Part shown: piece after piece, positions 1 through 8,239 of the stretch
Layout of the letters: each line of letters starts with the position of its first letter
How positions within the stretch are numbered: the first letter of the stretch is position 1
Assembly (NCBI GenBank): GCA_963575745.1
Contig: CAUYUJ010016465.1
Coordinates: forward strand, 86,001-150,000
Length of the DNA: 64,000 nt
Origin: Prorocentrum cordatum
Taxonomy: Eukaryota; Sar; Dinophyceae; Prorocentrales; Prorocentraceae
Reading direction: 5' to 3'
The notes under the pieces: model-generated
The model's database searches: none
Told to the model about the DNA's origin: nothing
The model's input: only the letters and a program-made list of their open reading frames with translations
Made by a program: the position numbers and the translations under genes

Positions 1-116
1 GTGGATCAGATACACATTCACAGGGAGATCTTTTCATCATGAGCTAACGCATAAGAGAAGTCTCTACGCAATCTGAGCAAGGATGAAGGGGCGCCAGAAG
101 CAGCCACAGATTTGCG

Positions 117-1904
117 CCAGAGGCAGCAACTGTCAGCGCGGCATGCGCATCACAAGGAAGCGCTCCACCCTGTCAGCGCCAGGAAGGTGCAAACGCCCTC
201 CTTCGCGGAAGTGCTCGGCAAAGGCTTCGACGCGATCCGTGTTCAGCGCAAACTTGAGCGCGTGCCGCGCGAGCGCCATGCACAGAAGTGGCATTTCTGC
301 CGGAAAGGGCCGCGAAGAGAGGTAGTCGCACAAACCCATAGCGCTCCCCAGAGCGCGATGCACGGCACCCAGTCCCACGCCAGAGGCAGTGAATGCCGCA
401 TGAGGCGTTTCCGCGATGAACATCATCTGCAAGCGCATGCGAACGGCGCCCCAGCACTCGGACCCCCACCCCCGCACAAGAGGCATGGTTTTGCGCAGCT
501 CGAATCGTGAACTTCGAGCAAATTGCGCCTGCGCAACAAACGACAATAAGTCCAGGACGCTCGAAAGACGACTGTCCCAGACGACGTGCCGGTTGAGCAG
601 TGGCCGCAAAACTTCAGCACGCCGACGCGGGCGCTTACGACTAGGACGAGTACCACCGTAAGAAACGGCGCCAGAGGCAGCCGAAGAATCCGCAGCAGCA
701 GCGGGGCTCGAGAGTTCAGCCTGCTTTGCGCATAGCCTCTGACGTGGAACCTCCGCACGTGCAGAAATTATGCCCAAGTCACCCGCTACAGTAACAGGAG
801 GTGCTGGCTGTGGCACCTCTTCACTCCCGATCACCTCCGTAGTGTTCTGAGAAAGACAAAGGAAGCACACCATATCATCCAGGTCGTACTTAGCGCCAGA
901 GGCAGGCCAGACGTCCTCAGATATGAACTGGCAAACTTCGACGGTGCCCTGGGACTGGAGATCTCCTGCAGCCGCGCCCTTTTCCGCGCCAGAGCCCATG
1001 CCAGCAAGCGCATCCCAATCCCTCTCGGATAAAGTCGGTCGAACATCCCCTGCCTTGAAAAGCCAGCGCAAAAGCGTCGCGCGCCCATGCATCGCCTTCG
1101 CCCACAACCGTACACAATGCACATGCACCTCGCAAGTGGCATACGATGCGCCAGAGGCAGCACTTGCGCCAGAGGCAGCAAAGGATGCCGCCAGCTTCTT
1201 CGTGGCATCCTCCAAGCGGCCACCTCGCCATTCCTCCATAAAGATCTTGAACTCCTCCTCCGCTAGTCTCTTCTTGGTCGGATTCATCGCGAGGTAGCAG
1301 GGAAAGATGCCAGCGGCGCCGCCGCCCATAGCACGCACCTGACGGCGTGGCATGATGTCCACGGTGCCCTCGTTGGCATTGCATACGACCGAGAACTTAT
1401 CTGGTTGAAGAATCACCATGGCCTCTCGCCGCGCACGTTCGTGCAAGGCTGCTCGGCCCTGCGCTTCGGCCACCTGGAGTTCGCCCATGCGCCGAAGCAA
1501 ATTATTGAGGACGCGCGCCACTAGCCGCCTCCAGTAGCAGGGGGGCACTACGCAGAGAATCTCCAAACGCAACGCGTTAGAGGCAGCGAACTGTTCTCGA
1601 AGCACCATACCTGCCGCTACGCCCATGCGAACGTCGCGCCTGCGACGCAGCGACGCGACGCAACCGCCCTGCACGAAGTCACCGAAGCAGTTCGCGACAG
1701 ACCCGATGAAGTTCCGCACCCGCTTCACCCTAAAGTGCGTTCCATTGCGCATGGGGCGGAACTGATGGCAATCCTGAGTCTTGCACGACCCGTCGTCGCG
1801 AGCACGCTGCCCGAATATGGGGCGCCAATGCACCATCGCCGAGTAAAGCGCCAGAGGCAGCACAAAAACTTATGCGCCAGAGGCAGCAGGCGCGCCAGAG
1901 GCAG
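117..1904. repeat. Cluster of CCAGAGGCAG micro-repeats (first cluster)
   Basis: Exact copies of the 10-bp word begin at 117, 380, 671, 896, 1151, 1169, 1851, 1877 and 1895, nearly always preceded by CG (context GCGCCAGAGGCAGC). All are in the same orientation. Near-copies occur at 91-105 (one A for G) and around 1575. Copies are both inside gene D and upstream of it (1851-1904), so the word is not simply a codon-usage effect of one protein. Confidence 0.85.
133..1863 (-). CDS. Hypothetical protein (gene D), single open frame
   Basis: This is a 576-codon uninterrupted frame, the cleanest long gene in the first 20 kb. I recognise no domain. The composition looks like a soluble globular protein: stretches such as VVCNANEGTVDIMPRRQV and a basic FKIFMEEWRGGRLEDATKK segment, then Trp/Leu-rich helices in the last 130 residues (SRLSSVLDLLSFVAQAQF, RMRLQMMFIAE). 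The short word CCAGAGGCAG is embedded at 380, 671, 896, 1151 and 1169; here it reads as TASG, AASGA, PASGA and a doubled AASGASAASGAS. The first codons (MLPLALY) are themselves made by a copy at 1851, so the true start may lie elsewhere, for example after an unseen intron. The strand agrees with genes A, B and C. Function is unknown. Confidence 0.6.
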   Translation of the reverse strand: MLPLALYSAMVHWRPIFGQRARDDGSCKTQDCHQFRPMRNGTHFRVKRVRNFIGSVANCFGDFVQGGCVASLRRRRDVRMGVAAGMVLREQFAASNALRLEILCVVPPCYWRRLVARVLNNLLRRMGELQVAEAQGRAALHERARREAMVILQPDKFSVVCNANEGTVDIMPRRQVRAMGGGAAGIFPCYLAMNPTKKRLAEEEFKIFMEEWRGGRLEDATKKLAASFAASGASAASGASYATCEVHVHCVRLWAKAMHGRATLLRWLFKAGDVRPTLSERDWDALAGMGSGAEKGAAAGDLQSQGTVEVCQFISEDVWPASGAKYDLDDMVCFLCLSQNTTEVIGSEEVPQPAPPVTVAGDLGIISARAEVPRQRLCAKQAELSSPAAAADSSAASGAVSYGGTRPSRKRPRRRAEVLRPLLNRHVVWDSRLSSVLDLLSFVAQAQFARSSRFELRKTMPLVRGWGSECWGAVRMRLQMMFIAETPHAAFTASGVGLGAVHRALGSAMGLCDYLSSRPFPAEMPLLCMALARHALKFALNTDRVEAFAEHFREGGRLHLPGADRVERFLVMRMPR

Positions 1905-2002
1905 CGCTTCAGTTTATCTATGCGCTCGCCTGCGGAACCGGGGAACCTGCGGTGCATTCGCCTCGGGCGGGTGGCTGCGTCGCTGGCCTTGGGCCCGAGC
2001 TG

Positions 2003-2130
2003 CGTCTGCCCTGCTGCTCCTGCTGCTGCTGCTCCTGCTGCAGCTGCTGGTCCTGCTGCTGCTGCTGTTGCTTCTCCTTTTCCTGATCCTCCTCCATCCT
2101 CCTCCTCTCCTGCTCCCAGCCCCCGCCTCC
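2003..2130. repeat. Pyrimidine-rich CTG/CTC microsatellite
   Basis: A run of CTG, then CTC/TCC triplets upstream of gene D. Open frames across it are Leu, Ser or Arg homopolymers and carry no protein signal. The remainder of 1905-2570 holds a degenerate repeat with the core TTGCAAACAG (about 2205-2470) and no gene that I can support. Confidence 0.7.
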
Positions 2131-2599
2131 TCCTCAGCCCCCTCGCCTGGTGAAGGCGAGCAAACCCGATTTTTGTCCTCGACTTCTACAAGCAACCGAG
2201 AAATACATGCAACATCTGCAAACAGCCCAAAGAATGGTAGTAGCCAATGTGGCCAACAGCCGGGCTGCGAGTCTGAATTCTGCACTCGCCCGAGCTAGTT
2301 TTGCTGTGCCAATGTTGCAAACAGCCGAATCATGAAGCTCAACATGCGCTACAAACAACCGATCTGCGAAACCCGATTAGGCAAACAGCCAAAAATGAAG
2401 ATACCCAATTGTGTAAATAGAAAGATTGCGAGACCCAATTTTGCAAACAGACAAGTTGCGAGCGTCAACCTTGCAAAGAGAAGCGTTGCGAGCGCAAGTT
2501 TTCATGTTATAAGGCTAGCGAATTTCCCCCGCCCTGGCCTTAACACCATCTCCTGATTGTCCTCCTCCTCTTCTTCCTCCACAACGCCGCACTCGGCCA

Positions 2600-3085
2600 C
2601 AACTCTCTTGGTTTCAGAATTTCCTCCGACACCTTTCTTGTTTTCAGAATTTATGCCGACAACTTCCTTGTCTTCGGAATTTCTGCCGACAGCTTTCTTG
2701 TTTTCAGAGTTTCTTCCGACAGCTCTCTTGCTTTCAGAACTTATTCCGACAACCTTCTTGTTTTCAGCATTTCTTCCGACAGCTCTTGTTTTCAGAATTT
2801 CTGCTGACCGCTTTCTTGCGTTCAGAATTTCTGCCGACAGCATTCTTGCCTTCAGAATTTCTTCCGACTGCTCTCTCGATTTCAGAATTTCTTCCGACAG
2901 CTTTCTTGTTCCCAATAATTATTCCGACAGTTTTCTTGTTTTCAGGTTTTTCCCGACTGCTTCCTTGTTTTCAGAATTTCTGCCGACAGCTGTCTTGTTT
3001 TCCGAATTTCTTTCGACAGCTCTCTTGCTTTCAGAATTTCTTCCGACAGCATTCTTGTTTTCAGAATTTCTTCCGACAGCGCCTG
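2600..3085. repeat. 30-bp tandem repeats, block I
   Basis: About sixteen copies of a 30-bp unit with core TTTCAGAATTTCTTCCGACA. The period is almost strictly a multiple of three, so it stays open in several frames: plus strand FSEFLPTAFL decapeptides, minus strand AVGRNSENKK decapeptides. The minus-strand decapeptide is hydrophilic and shares the orientation of the neighbouring genes, so a repetitive protein is conceivable. No flanking unique coding sequence supports it, and I annotate a repeat. Confidence 0.85.
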
Positions 3086-3156
3086 CAAGAGCGGGGACAT
3101 CGCTGCCGGCCAAGACCCGACAACCCCCCTTGCCCAACATCTGTTTTTTGCAAGTT

Positions 3157-3299
3157 ATAAGGCCAGCTTTTTTCTGCCATCCGCTAGCCTTATAGCATGA
3201 GAAGTCCTTATGTTGGGCACTCGAGTTGTCGGCTGTAAGGGATTTCTGATTTACCCGACAACTCGATGTCCCAACTTAAGGATTTCTCATGCTATCAGG
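3157..3299. repeat. Nested inverted repeat (44-bp arms, 22-nt loop)
   Basis: The arm at 3189-3232 (CTTATAGCATGAGAAG...GTTGTCGG) is the near-perfect reverse complement of 3255-3299, with the 22-nt loop 3233-3254. Just outside, TTATAAGGCCAGC (3157-3170) pairs with GCTAGCCTTATA (3183-3194), so the structure is nested. TTATAAGGCTAGC recurs at about 2508. This is a strong hairpin, MITE-like or a satellite-unit boundary. No ORF is present. Confidence 0.8.
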
Positions 3300-3381
3300 C
3301 CAGCTTTTTTCGCCCCGCCCTACCGTTAACAACATGTCCTGAGTTTCCTCCTCCCTCCTCCACAACGCCACACTCGGCGAC

Positions 3382-3812
3382 AACCTTCTTGCTTCTATAA
3401 TTTCTGCCGACAACTTTCTTGTTTTCAGAATTTCTTCCGGCAGCTTTCTTGTTTTCAGAATTTCTTCCGACAGCTTTCTTGTTTTCTGAATTTATTCCGA
3501 CAGCTTTCTTGTTCTCCGAAATTCTTCCGACAACTTTCTTGTTTTCAGAATTCCTCGCCCTTGTACTAAAAAACAAGGAAGTTGGGAGTGTGAATAGTCG
3601 CCTGGACTGCTTCAGTCTTCAAAATTGGCGCTCGCAGCTTTTCGGCGACAACTTTCTCGTTCTCAGAATTTCTCCCGGCAGCTCTCTCGTTTTCAAGATT
3701 TCTTCCGACAGCTTTCTTGTCTTCAAAACTTCTTCCGGCAGCTTTCTTGTTCTCAGTATTTCTTCCGACAGCTTTCTTGTTCTCCGAATTTCTTCCGACA
3801 GCTTTCTTATGC
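3382..3812. repeat. 30-bp tandem repeats, blocks II and III
   Basis: The same 30-bp family resumes at 3382-3555 and 3640-3812 after a copy of the leader that also precedes block I (GGC(C/T)AGC, then CCGCCCT, TTAACA and TCCTCCTC; compare 2513-2570 with 3298-3353). The module [leader plus repeats] has therefore been duplicated as a unit. The spacer 3556-3639 begins with AAGTTGGGAGTGTGA, which recurs at 3851. From 3813 to 4264 I see only repeat debris and no gene. Confidence 0.8.
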
Positions 3813-4264
3813 ATCAGAACTCCTTGTCCTTGTAACTTACAAAAACCAGAAGTTGGGAGTGTGAGCTGTCGCCTGGCACTGTTTCTGTTTGCAATTTTGG
3901 CGCTGTTTTCACATTTTGCGCTCGCAACTGGTCTGTTTGCAAAACTTGGCGCCCTCCGCTATTTTGCCAGCGAGAATCATATACATGAGCGACCAACAAT
4001 GAAATGGGATAGGAAATTCGAACAGCACCACGAGGAGAAAAACACAGGACGGAGCGAAAACTCACGGAAACACGCGAACACATATCCAAGTAGAAACGAA
4101 TAAACGACGCGAAAAACATAACCATCGGAAGAAGACAGCCTGCGCCCTCCTCCTCCCCCTCCACCTCCTCCTCTCAGGGCCGCATCAAAATCAGAAACAA
4201 TGAATTGAAAGCAAGAGCTTGCGATGGCGATGAAATGGAGAAAGGGAGGCGAAATCTTTTTGCC

Positions 4265-5068
4265 TCACGCTCGCAAGCGCGCCCCGTCAACGCTGAGAAC
4301 CTTCGGGCCCGGCCCGTTCCAAACCTTCCGTGCGGAGATGGCCCAGCTCACCGCGCCCAAGAGCGCGCCAAAAGAAACGCCGCCAGAGGCAGGCTCACCG
4401 CCAGCTCCCACGACGATCTTGCTTCCAGGCGCCTGGGCGATTCGCACCAATGCGCTGCGCGCGGATGGGCGCGCCACGCGCAGCCTCTCCTCAACGCGGA
4501 GTTTGGCCTTCCGCTCGCATGCCCTAGCATGTCTGAGATATTGGCTGGGCAATAGACGACCTGGAGCGTAACTAGCAGCAGCCAGTTGAACGCTGGCGAC
4601 GACGTCCAAACCAAGCGCCACGATGTACAGGAACGATACTGCCAGGTCCGCGTCAGCTGCCAGCGACGCAGAGTCGCGCAGAATTGCGAGATCCCTGACG
4701 ACAACCAAAGATGCCAGCGCGCATCTCTGCGCCCCCTTCACTTCTCTGGAGCCCCGCAGTCGCATCTCCCCAATCGCGCCAGAGGCAGCGAGCACCTCCA
4801 CCTGGCTCCGCGGCGATGGACCCTCGGGCGCCAAGCGAGCGCCCCGAGAGGCGGCGAGATCAACGCCCGGAGGCTTGAAAAAAACGCCGCCTGGCGCCGC
4901 CCGAACCTGCGTGACGCCAGTGATGTTGCGCACGGATCGGCCATGAAACTTCTGCAAGTCGTCACTCCAGCGGATGCTCCGATCCGTGCCTGCGCCAGGA
5001 TGCAGCGCTGCACTGGCAGCGCGCGCGCTTGCACTGCGCGGCCAGGCGAGCAGCAGCGAGGGCGCCAA
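4265..5068 (-). CDS. Gene A, C-terminal segment (unknown family)
   Basis: 267 open codons. The usable part begins near residue 25 (RSIRWSDDLQKFHGRSVRNITGV) and includes a hydrophobic stretch, LAVSFLYIVALGLDVVASVQLAA, which could be a buried helix or membrane segment. It overlaps the previous segment by about 100 bp in another frame, so the family's protein appears to cross a frame change near 5000. CCAGAGGCAG at 4779 reads AASGA inside VLAASGAIGEM, and at 4383 reads PASGG. I infer that this is the tail of the 8.2-5.0 kb gene rather than an independent gene. Function is unknown. Confidence 0.45.
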   Translation of the reverse strand: MAPSLLLAWPRSASARAASAALHPGAGTDRSIRWSDDLQKFHGRSVRNITGVTQVRAAPGGVFFKPPGVDLAASRGARLAPEGPSPRSQVEVLAASGAIGEMRLRGSREVKGAQRCALASLVVVRDLAILRDSASLAADADLAVSFLYIVALGLDVVASVQLAAASYAPGRLLPSQYLRHARACERKAKLRVEERLRVARPSARSALVRIAQAPGSKIVVGAGGEPASGGVSFGALLGAVSWAISARKVWNGPGPKVLSVDGARLRA

Positions 5069-6980
5069 CAGTGGCGCGGCGCAGGGCGCCTCTGGCAGCG
5101 GCCCTCTTCAGACTGGCCGCGCTCGTGGCCGCGGGGTTGCAATGGCCAGAGCGCGCGCCGTAGAGCTGCCGCCAGAGGCAGGCGCACTTTCTAGGAAAGG
5201 ACGCGAGCTTTTCCCTGGGCGACATATCACCAGCCGAACCCTCGAACTCAGCGGCGGTTCGCGGGCCGAGAAGTTTCGCGATGAGGCAATCGTCGAGGAA
5301 GTCTGAGTTTGACGTGCGATGTTCCACCGTCTCGTTCCGAAGGAACGCGAAATCGCGCTCGACTGAGCACTCGCCGTCCTCAATGGAAATATAAGAACGG
5401 ATGAGCTTGCGGAGGGCGCGAGAACCACCGACCAGACGCTTCGGACACGCAGCGTGCCGGAAGGCGTCGTCCAGCAAACACGCCCACGCTTCCTGGTTGG
5501 TCTTCTCCGATAGCGGCTTGCCTGCAGAGAATTGCTGCAGCATGAATGGGAGGGCGTCCTGATACTGCTGCGCGGCCGCCACCTCGCCGCAACCGAGCGC
5601 CGCGGCTACCTGCCTCACGCCTCGGAGAATGGACTTGCGCGTCTCCAGACAAGGCAGATCCCCGAACCCTTCCCGAACGAGGCGGCGATCGAACATGGAC
5701 AATGCCGAGCGGAGGTCGAGTTGAAGGAAATCAGCAAGAAGCCGATGTTTCGTCAAAGTCGCCACATTCTGCACTCTCTCGAGCAACTCTTCCCTGTGTG
5801 CGTCACGAGGTTCACCCCAGTGCAACGCTGGATTACCACCAGCCAAGAAAATATACTTGCGCCGAAGATTTGACATGACGGTGGTCGCGATGAAGCCGGG
5901 CGCCTCGCCGCGCGCACCCACGCATGGCAGCGGTTCGGCGCTGGCGGCGGCGGCGCCAGCGGCAGTCTGCATGGCGGCGGCGGCGCCAGGGGCAGCCAGC
6001 CTGCTCTGAAACACACGACTTTCCTTGAAGACAGCGTCAAGCGTCTCCACCATGCAATCGATCTGCAGACGCGATGCCGCGATGTCGTGGTTGGCAACAT
6101 CGAATAAGCGCAAAAACCAATTGCAAATAATGCCCCAACCCGCGGATACGCCGACAGCCATGCAAAACTTAGTGTCCAGCTTTTTCAGCAAAGTCGCGGC
6201 TCGCTCACGCTGCTCGCTGTCGTGACGTTTGTCAGACGCGACGTAAGCAAACAAAACCGCCATTGGCAACAACATCAGTGCAATCTTCCCGACTGGCCCC
6301 GCCGTGAAACCGAACCATTGCTTGGCGAACGATCGATTCCGCACTACAGCTTCCAGGGGCTTGCGACCAAGACCAGCTTCCGCCGGAGGCGGGATGTTGT
6401 CCTCTTGAATGGCCACGAATAGGTTGTGCCACTTGTCGCTGCTCATTATGTCTGGCGCCGGGGCGCGTCGGTTATCGAACAGCTCGTGCCGCACCTCGCC
6501 AAACACGCGGTCGCAATGCAAGGATTGGCTCGCGAGACGCATGGCGCGCGCAGGGCCTCGCATCACTATCAAGAGGTTTGGGGAGAGTTCCCGAGCAGCG
6601 AGAAACACTGCTCGCCGCTCCTTCGCGGCACCATCTGCTGCAATGCTGGTGACGGTCTCCAGAACATGCGACTTGAGCGATTCATCGCACGCCAGAGGCA
6701 GTGTTTTTTCTTTGGCCGCGCCCCAGTGGCGTGCAGAACTTCGTGAGGAAACGGCCGAGCTGCTTCGCGGCCGTCGCGGCGTGGCCCCCCTCGAACTCCG
6801 CTGCGCGGCTCCTCCTGCAATCGAGGGTGCCGAGCACGCCAGAGCGGCAATCGCCTGAAGCCCTGACGCCGCCGCCAGGGGCAGGCACGTCAGCGCGATA
6901 TCGAACAACCCTGCGGCACTTCGACTCGCCCAGGGGCAAAGATACCGACGTGGCGTTACGAAGCACCTCGCGGGTTTCAA
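4962..6980 (-). CDS. Gene A, central segment: transposase-like dinoflagellate family
   Basis: 672 open codons; the convincing part starts near residue 99 (CDESLKSHVLETVTSIAADGAAKERRAV, then PNLLIVMRGPARAMR). Later landmarks are DNIPPPAEAGLGRKPLEAVVRNRSFAKQWFG, a hydrophobic IALMLLPMAVLFAYVAS, EDGECSVERDFAFLR at residues 534-548, SDFLDDCLIAKL, and LWRQLYGARSG near residue 603. From memory this order matches a multicopy dinoflagellate family of unknown function; together with the zinc finger upstream it resembles hAT-like transposase architecture. That is inference, and no catalytic triad is demonstrable. The first 95 residues are out-of-frame shadow. The frame change to the upstream segment falls at an A-rich run near 6703-6712, next to a CCAGAGGCAG copy (6692). 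Confidence 0.55.
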   Translation of the reverse strand: MKPARCFVTPRRYLCPWASRSAAGLFDIALTCLPLAAASGLQAIAALACSAPSIAGGAAQRSSRGATPRRPRSSSAVSSRSSARHWGAAKEKTLPLACDESLKSHVLETVTSIAADGAAKERRAVFLAARELSPNLLIVMRGPARAMRLASQSLHCDRVFGEVRHELFDNRRAPAPDIMSSDKWHNLFVAIQEDNIPPPAEAGLGRKPLEAVVRNRSFAKQWFGFTAGPVGKIALMLLPMAVLFAYVASDKRHDSEQRERAATLLKKLDTKFCMAVGVSAGWGIICNWFLRLFDVANHDIAASRLQIDCMVETLDAVFKESRVFQSRLAAPGAAAAMQTAAGAAAASAEPLPCVGARGEAPGFIATTVMSNLRRKYIFLAGGNPALHWGEPRDAHREELLERVQNVATLTKHRLLADFLQLDLRSALSMFDRRLVREGFGDLPCLETRKSILRGVRQVAAALGCGEVAAAQQYQDALPFMLQQFSAGKPLSEKTNQEAWACLLDDAFRHAACPKRLVGGSRALRKLIRSYISIEDGECSVERDFAFLRNETVEHRTSNSDFLDDCLIAKLLGPRTAAEFEGSAGDMSPREKLASFPRKCACLWRQLYGARSGHCNPAATSAASLKRAAARGALRRATVGALAAARLAAQCKRARCQCSAASWRRHGSEHPLE

Positions 6981-7494
6981 CGCGGAGTACCTCCGCCATC
7001 ACGCAGAGCTGCTTGCGCCTGCGTTTCCGAATTCTGTTCTCCGTCGGGTCGTCTACGCAGAACTGCTTCCGCCGCACGCGAGCGCACTTGCGAAGAGAAG
7101 GCGTCGCAGAGAGCATCGCCCACGCATCCCTCCATTCCGCGGCCGATGGTACATGTCCACGCAGAAGCGCAGCGTCTCCCGCCGCCACTTCTCCCGCTTT
7201 TTCCGATGAAGAAGAATCTTCGCACGCCAAAGGCAGTGGGGACTCGCGCGCCAGAGGCAGTGGCTTGGGCGAGAATTCTGCACACAATCTCTTAACCTGC
7301 TTCTCTGCCGCTGCGCGTCGATGCGCTGCTGACCTCTGATGCTGTCCCACTTGGAATCTGGCGTGGGAAACTGTCAAATGGGCGCACCCGGAAGGAAGCA
7401 AATTTGGAGAACCTTCCGTCAGAGCTTGCGCGCCCTGCGGCCGCAGCCTTCGCGCAGACTCGGCAACCCAAACCCTGCTGGCCGCGACGCTCAC
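6682..7494 (-). CDS. Gene A, N-terminal half continued
   Basis: 270 open codons, credible from about 7370 down to about 6710. It opens with HQRSAAHRRAAAEK, the His half of a BED-like zinc finger whose Cys half is in the segment upstream in another frame. It continues with GHVPSAAEWRDAWAMLSATPSLRKCARV, a basic RKRRRKQ patch, LPLGESKCRRVVRYRADV and KQLGRFLTKFCTPLG. CCAGAGGCAG at 7251 and its one-base variant at 7227 read LPLARESPLPLA. The frame is lost downstream of FCTPLG. Either a pseudogene, an unrecognised intron or an indel is possible. Confidence 0.5.
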   Translation of the reverse strand: MSVAASRVWVAESARRLRPQGAQALTEGSPNLLPSGCAHLTVSHARFQVGQHQRSAAHRRAAAEKQVKRLCAEFSPKPLPLARESPLPLACEDSSSSEKAGEVAAGDAALLRGHVPSAAEWRDAWAMLSATPSLRKCARVRRKQFCVDDPTENRIRKRRRKQLCVMAEVLRVETREVLRNATSVSLPLGESKCRRVVRYRADVPAPGGGVRASGDCRSGVLGTLDCRRSRAAEFEGGHAATAAKQLGRFLTKFCTPLGRGQRKNTASGVR

Positions 7495-8239
7495 CTACTG
7501 CCAGCCACGACGAACCATTTGGCAGGAGAGATAGCGCCGAGTACGTCTTGCGGCGTCGGTGAAAATCGCATCTGATACAGAACGCCTTCGTGCGGAGAGA
7601 ATGCTTGGCAAAGTGCTCCGCGTCGGAATGGGCCCCTGAGGGCGGGCGCGAGAAGTCCGCAGAGCGAGAGCCAAGCCTCGTCCAGATTTTGCCGCCAGGA
7701 GCTCTTTCCCCACTCTTTCTCGCCTCGGTCACAATCCGCGCGACGCCCTCGCGGGACTGAGCCGCCCTGCGATTTCCCCGCCCCTTTCCAGGGCGCGCCA
7801 GAGGAAGCGACGCTGCTCTTCCTTTTCCAAGATGCGCCAGAGGCAGCAAAGCCCTCGCCAGAGGCAGAGATTTCTTCTTGGCACAAGACGTTCCGACCCT
7901 CGCCAGCGGCAGCGATTCCTTCTTGGCACAGGACGCGCCGACCCTCGCCAGAGGCAGAGATTTCTTCTTGGCACATGGCGCCCCGCTGCGGGTTTGTCCG
8001 CCATGTCTCCGCGACTGCGACGACTGCCCCACGCTCGCTGCTGCCGACTTCTTCTTGAGACACTCCCCGAATCGAAAGAAAAGTGGCGCGCGCATCGCCC
8101 AGCGCCGCGCCCCCGATCGCGGCGCGCCCCAGGTGCTCGTCACTTCGCCGATGCCAAAACGGCTGTGGAACAACGGCGGGCTCGACAAGATGAAAACTAA
8201 ACGCGACCATGAAAGAGAACAAAGAAAAACTGAGATCAC
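7292..8239 (-). CDS. Gene A, N-terminal zinc-finger segment
   Basis: 315 open codons. The last third carries CIRC (residues about 222-225), a 38-residue loop ending GLGCRVC, then RFSKFASFRVR, where the frame is lost. With the HxxSxxHRRA stretch just downstream in another frame this makes a C2-C2-H-H BED-type arrangement, usual at the N terminus of transposase-derived proteins. Residues about 100-165 are a low-complexity region built from CCAGAGGCAG copies, with repeats of SCAKKKSLPLARVGA. The plausible start is uncertain, and the 5' end abuts the satellite that begins at 8248. Confidence 0.5.
   Translation of the reverse strand: MISVFLCSLSWSRLVFILSSPPLFHSRFGIGEVTSTWGAPRSGARRWAMRAPLFFRFGECLKKKSAAASVGQSSQSRRHGGQTRSGAPCAKKKSLPLARVGASCAKKESLPLARVGTSCAKKKSLPLARALLPLAHLGKGRAASLPLARPGKGRGNRRAAQSREGVARIVTEARKSGERAPGGKIWTRLGSRSADFSRPPSGAHSDAEHFAKHSLRTKAFCIRCDFHRRRKTYSALSLLPNGSSWLAVGERRGQQGLGCRVCAKAAAAGRASSDGRFSKFASFRVRPFDSFPRQIPSGTASEVSSASTRSGREAG
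7837..7980. repeat. 45-bp tandem repeat seeded on CCAGAGGCAG
   Basis: Copies of the 10-bp word (one with C for A) begin at 7858, 7903 and 7948, exactly 45 bp apart, with TTTCTTCTTGGCACA-type spacers. On the minus strand this is a 15-residue repeat, SCAKKKSLPLARVGA, inside gene A. A further exact copy lies at 7837 and a variant near 7799. Confidence 0.85.

Noticed and set aside
1864-2300. Plus-strand 187-codon Leu-rich frame suggesting a signal peptide or membrane segment
   Set aside because: The Leu run is the CTG/CTC microsatellite; sequence on both sides is not protein-like.
5091-5106. Apparent reverse-oriented copy of the 10-bp word (GCCTCTGGCAGC)
   Set aside because: It shares only CCTCTGG and lacks the full reverse complement CTGCCTCTGG, so I do not count it as an inverted copy.
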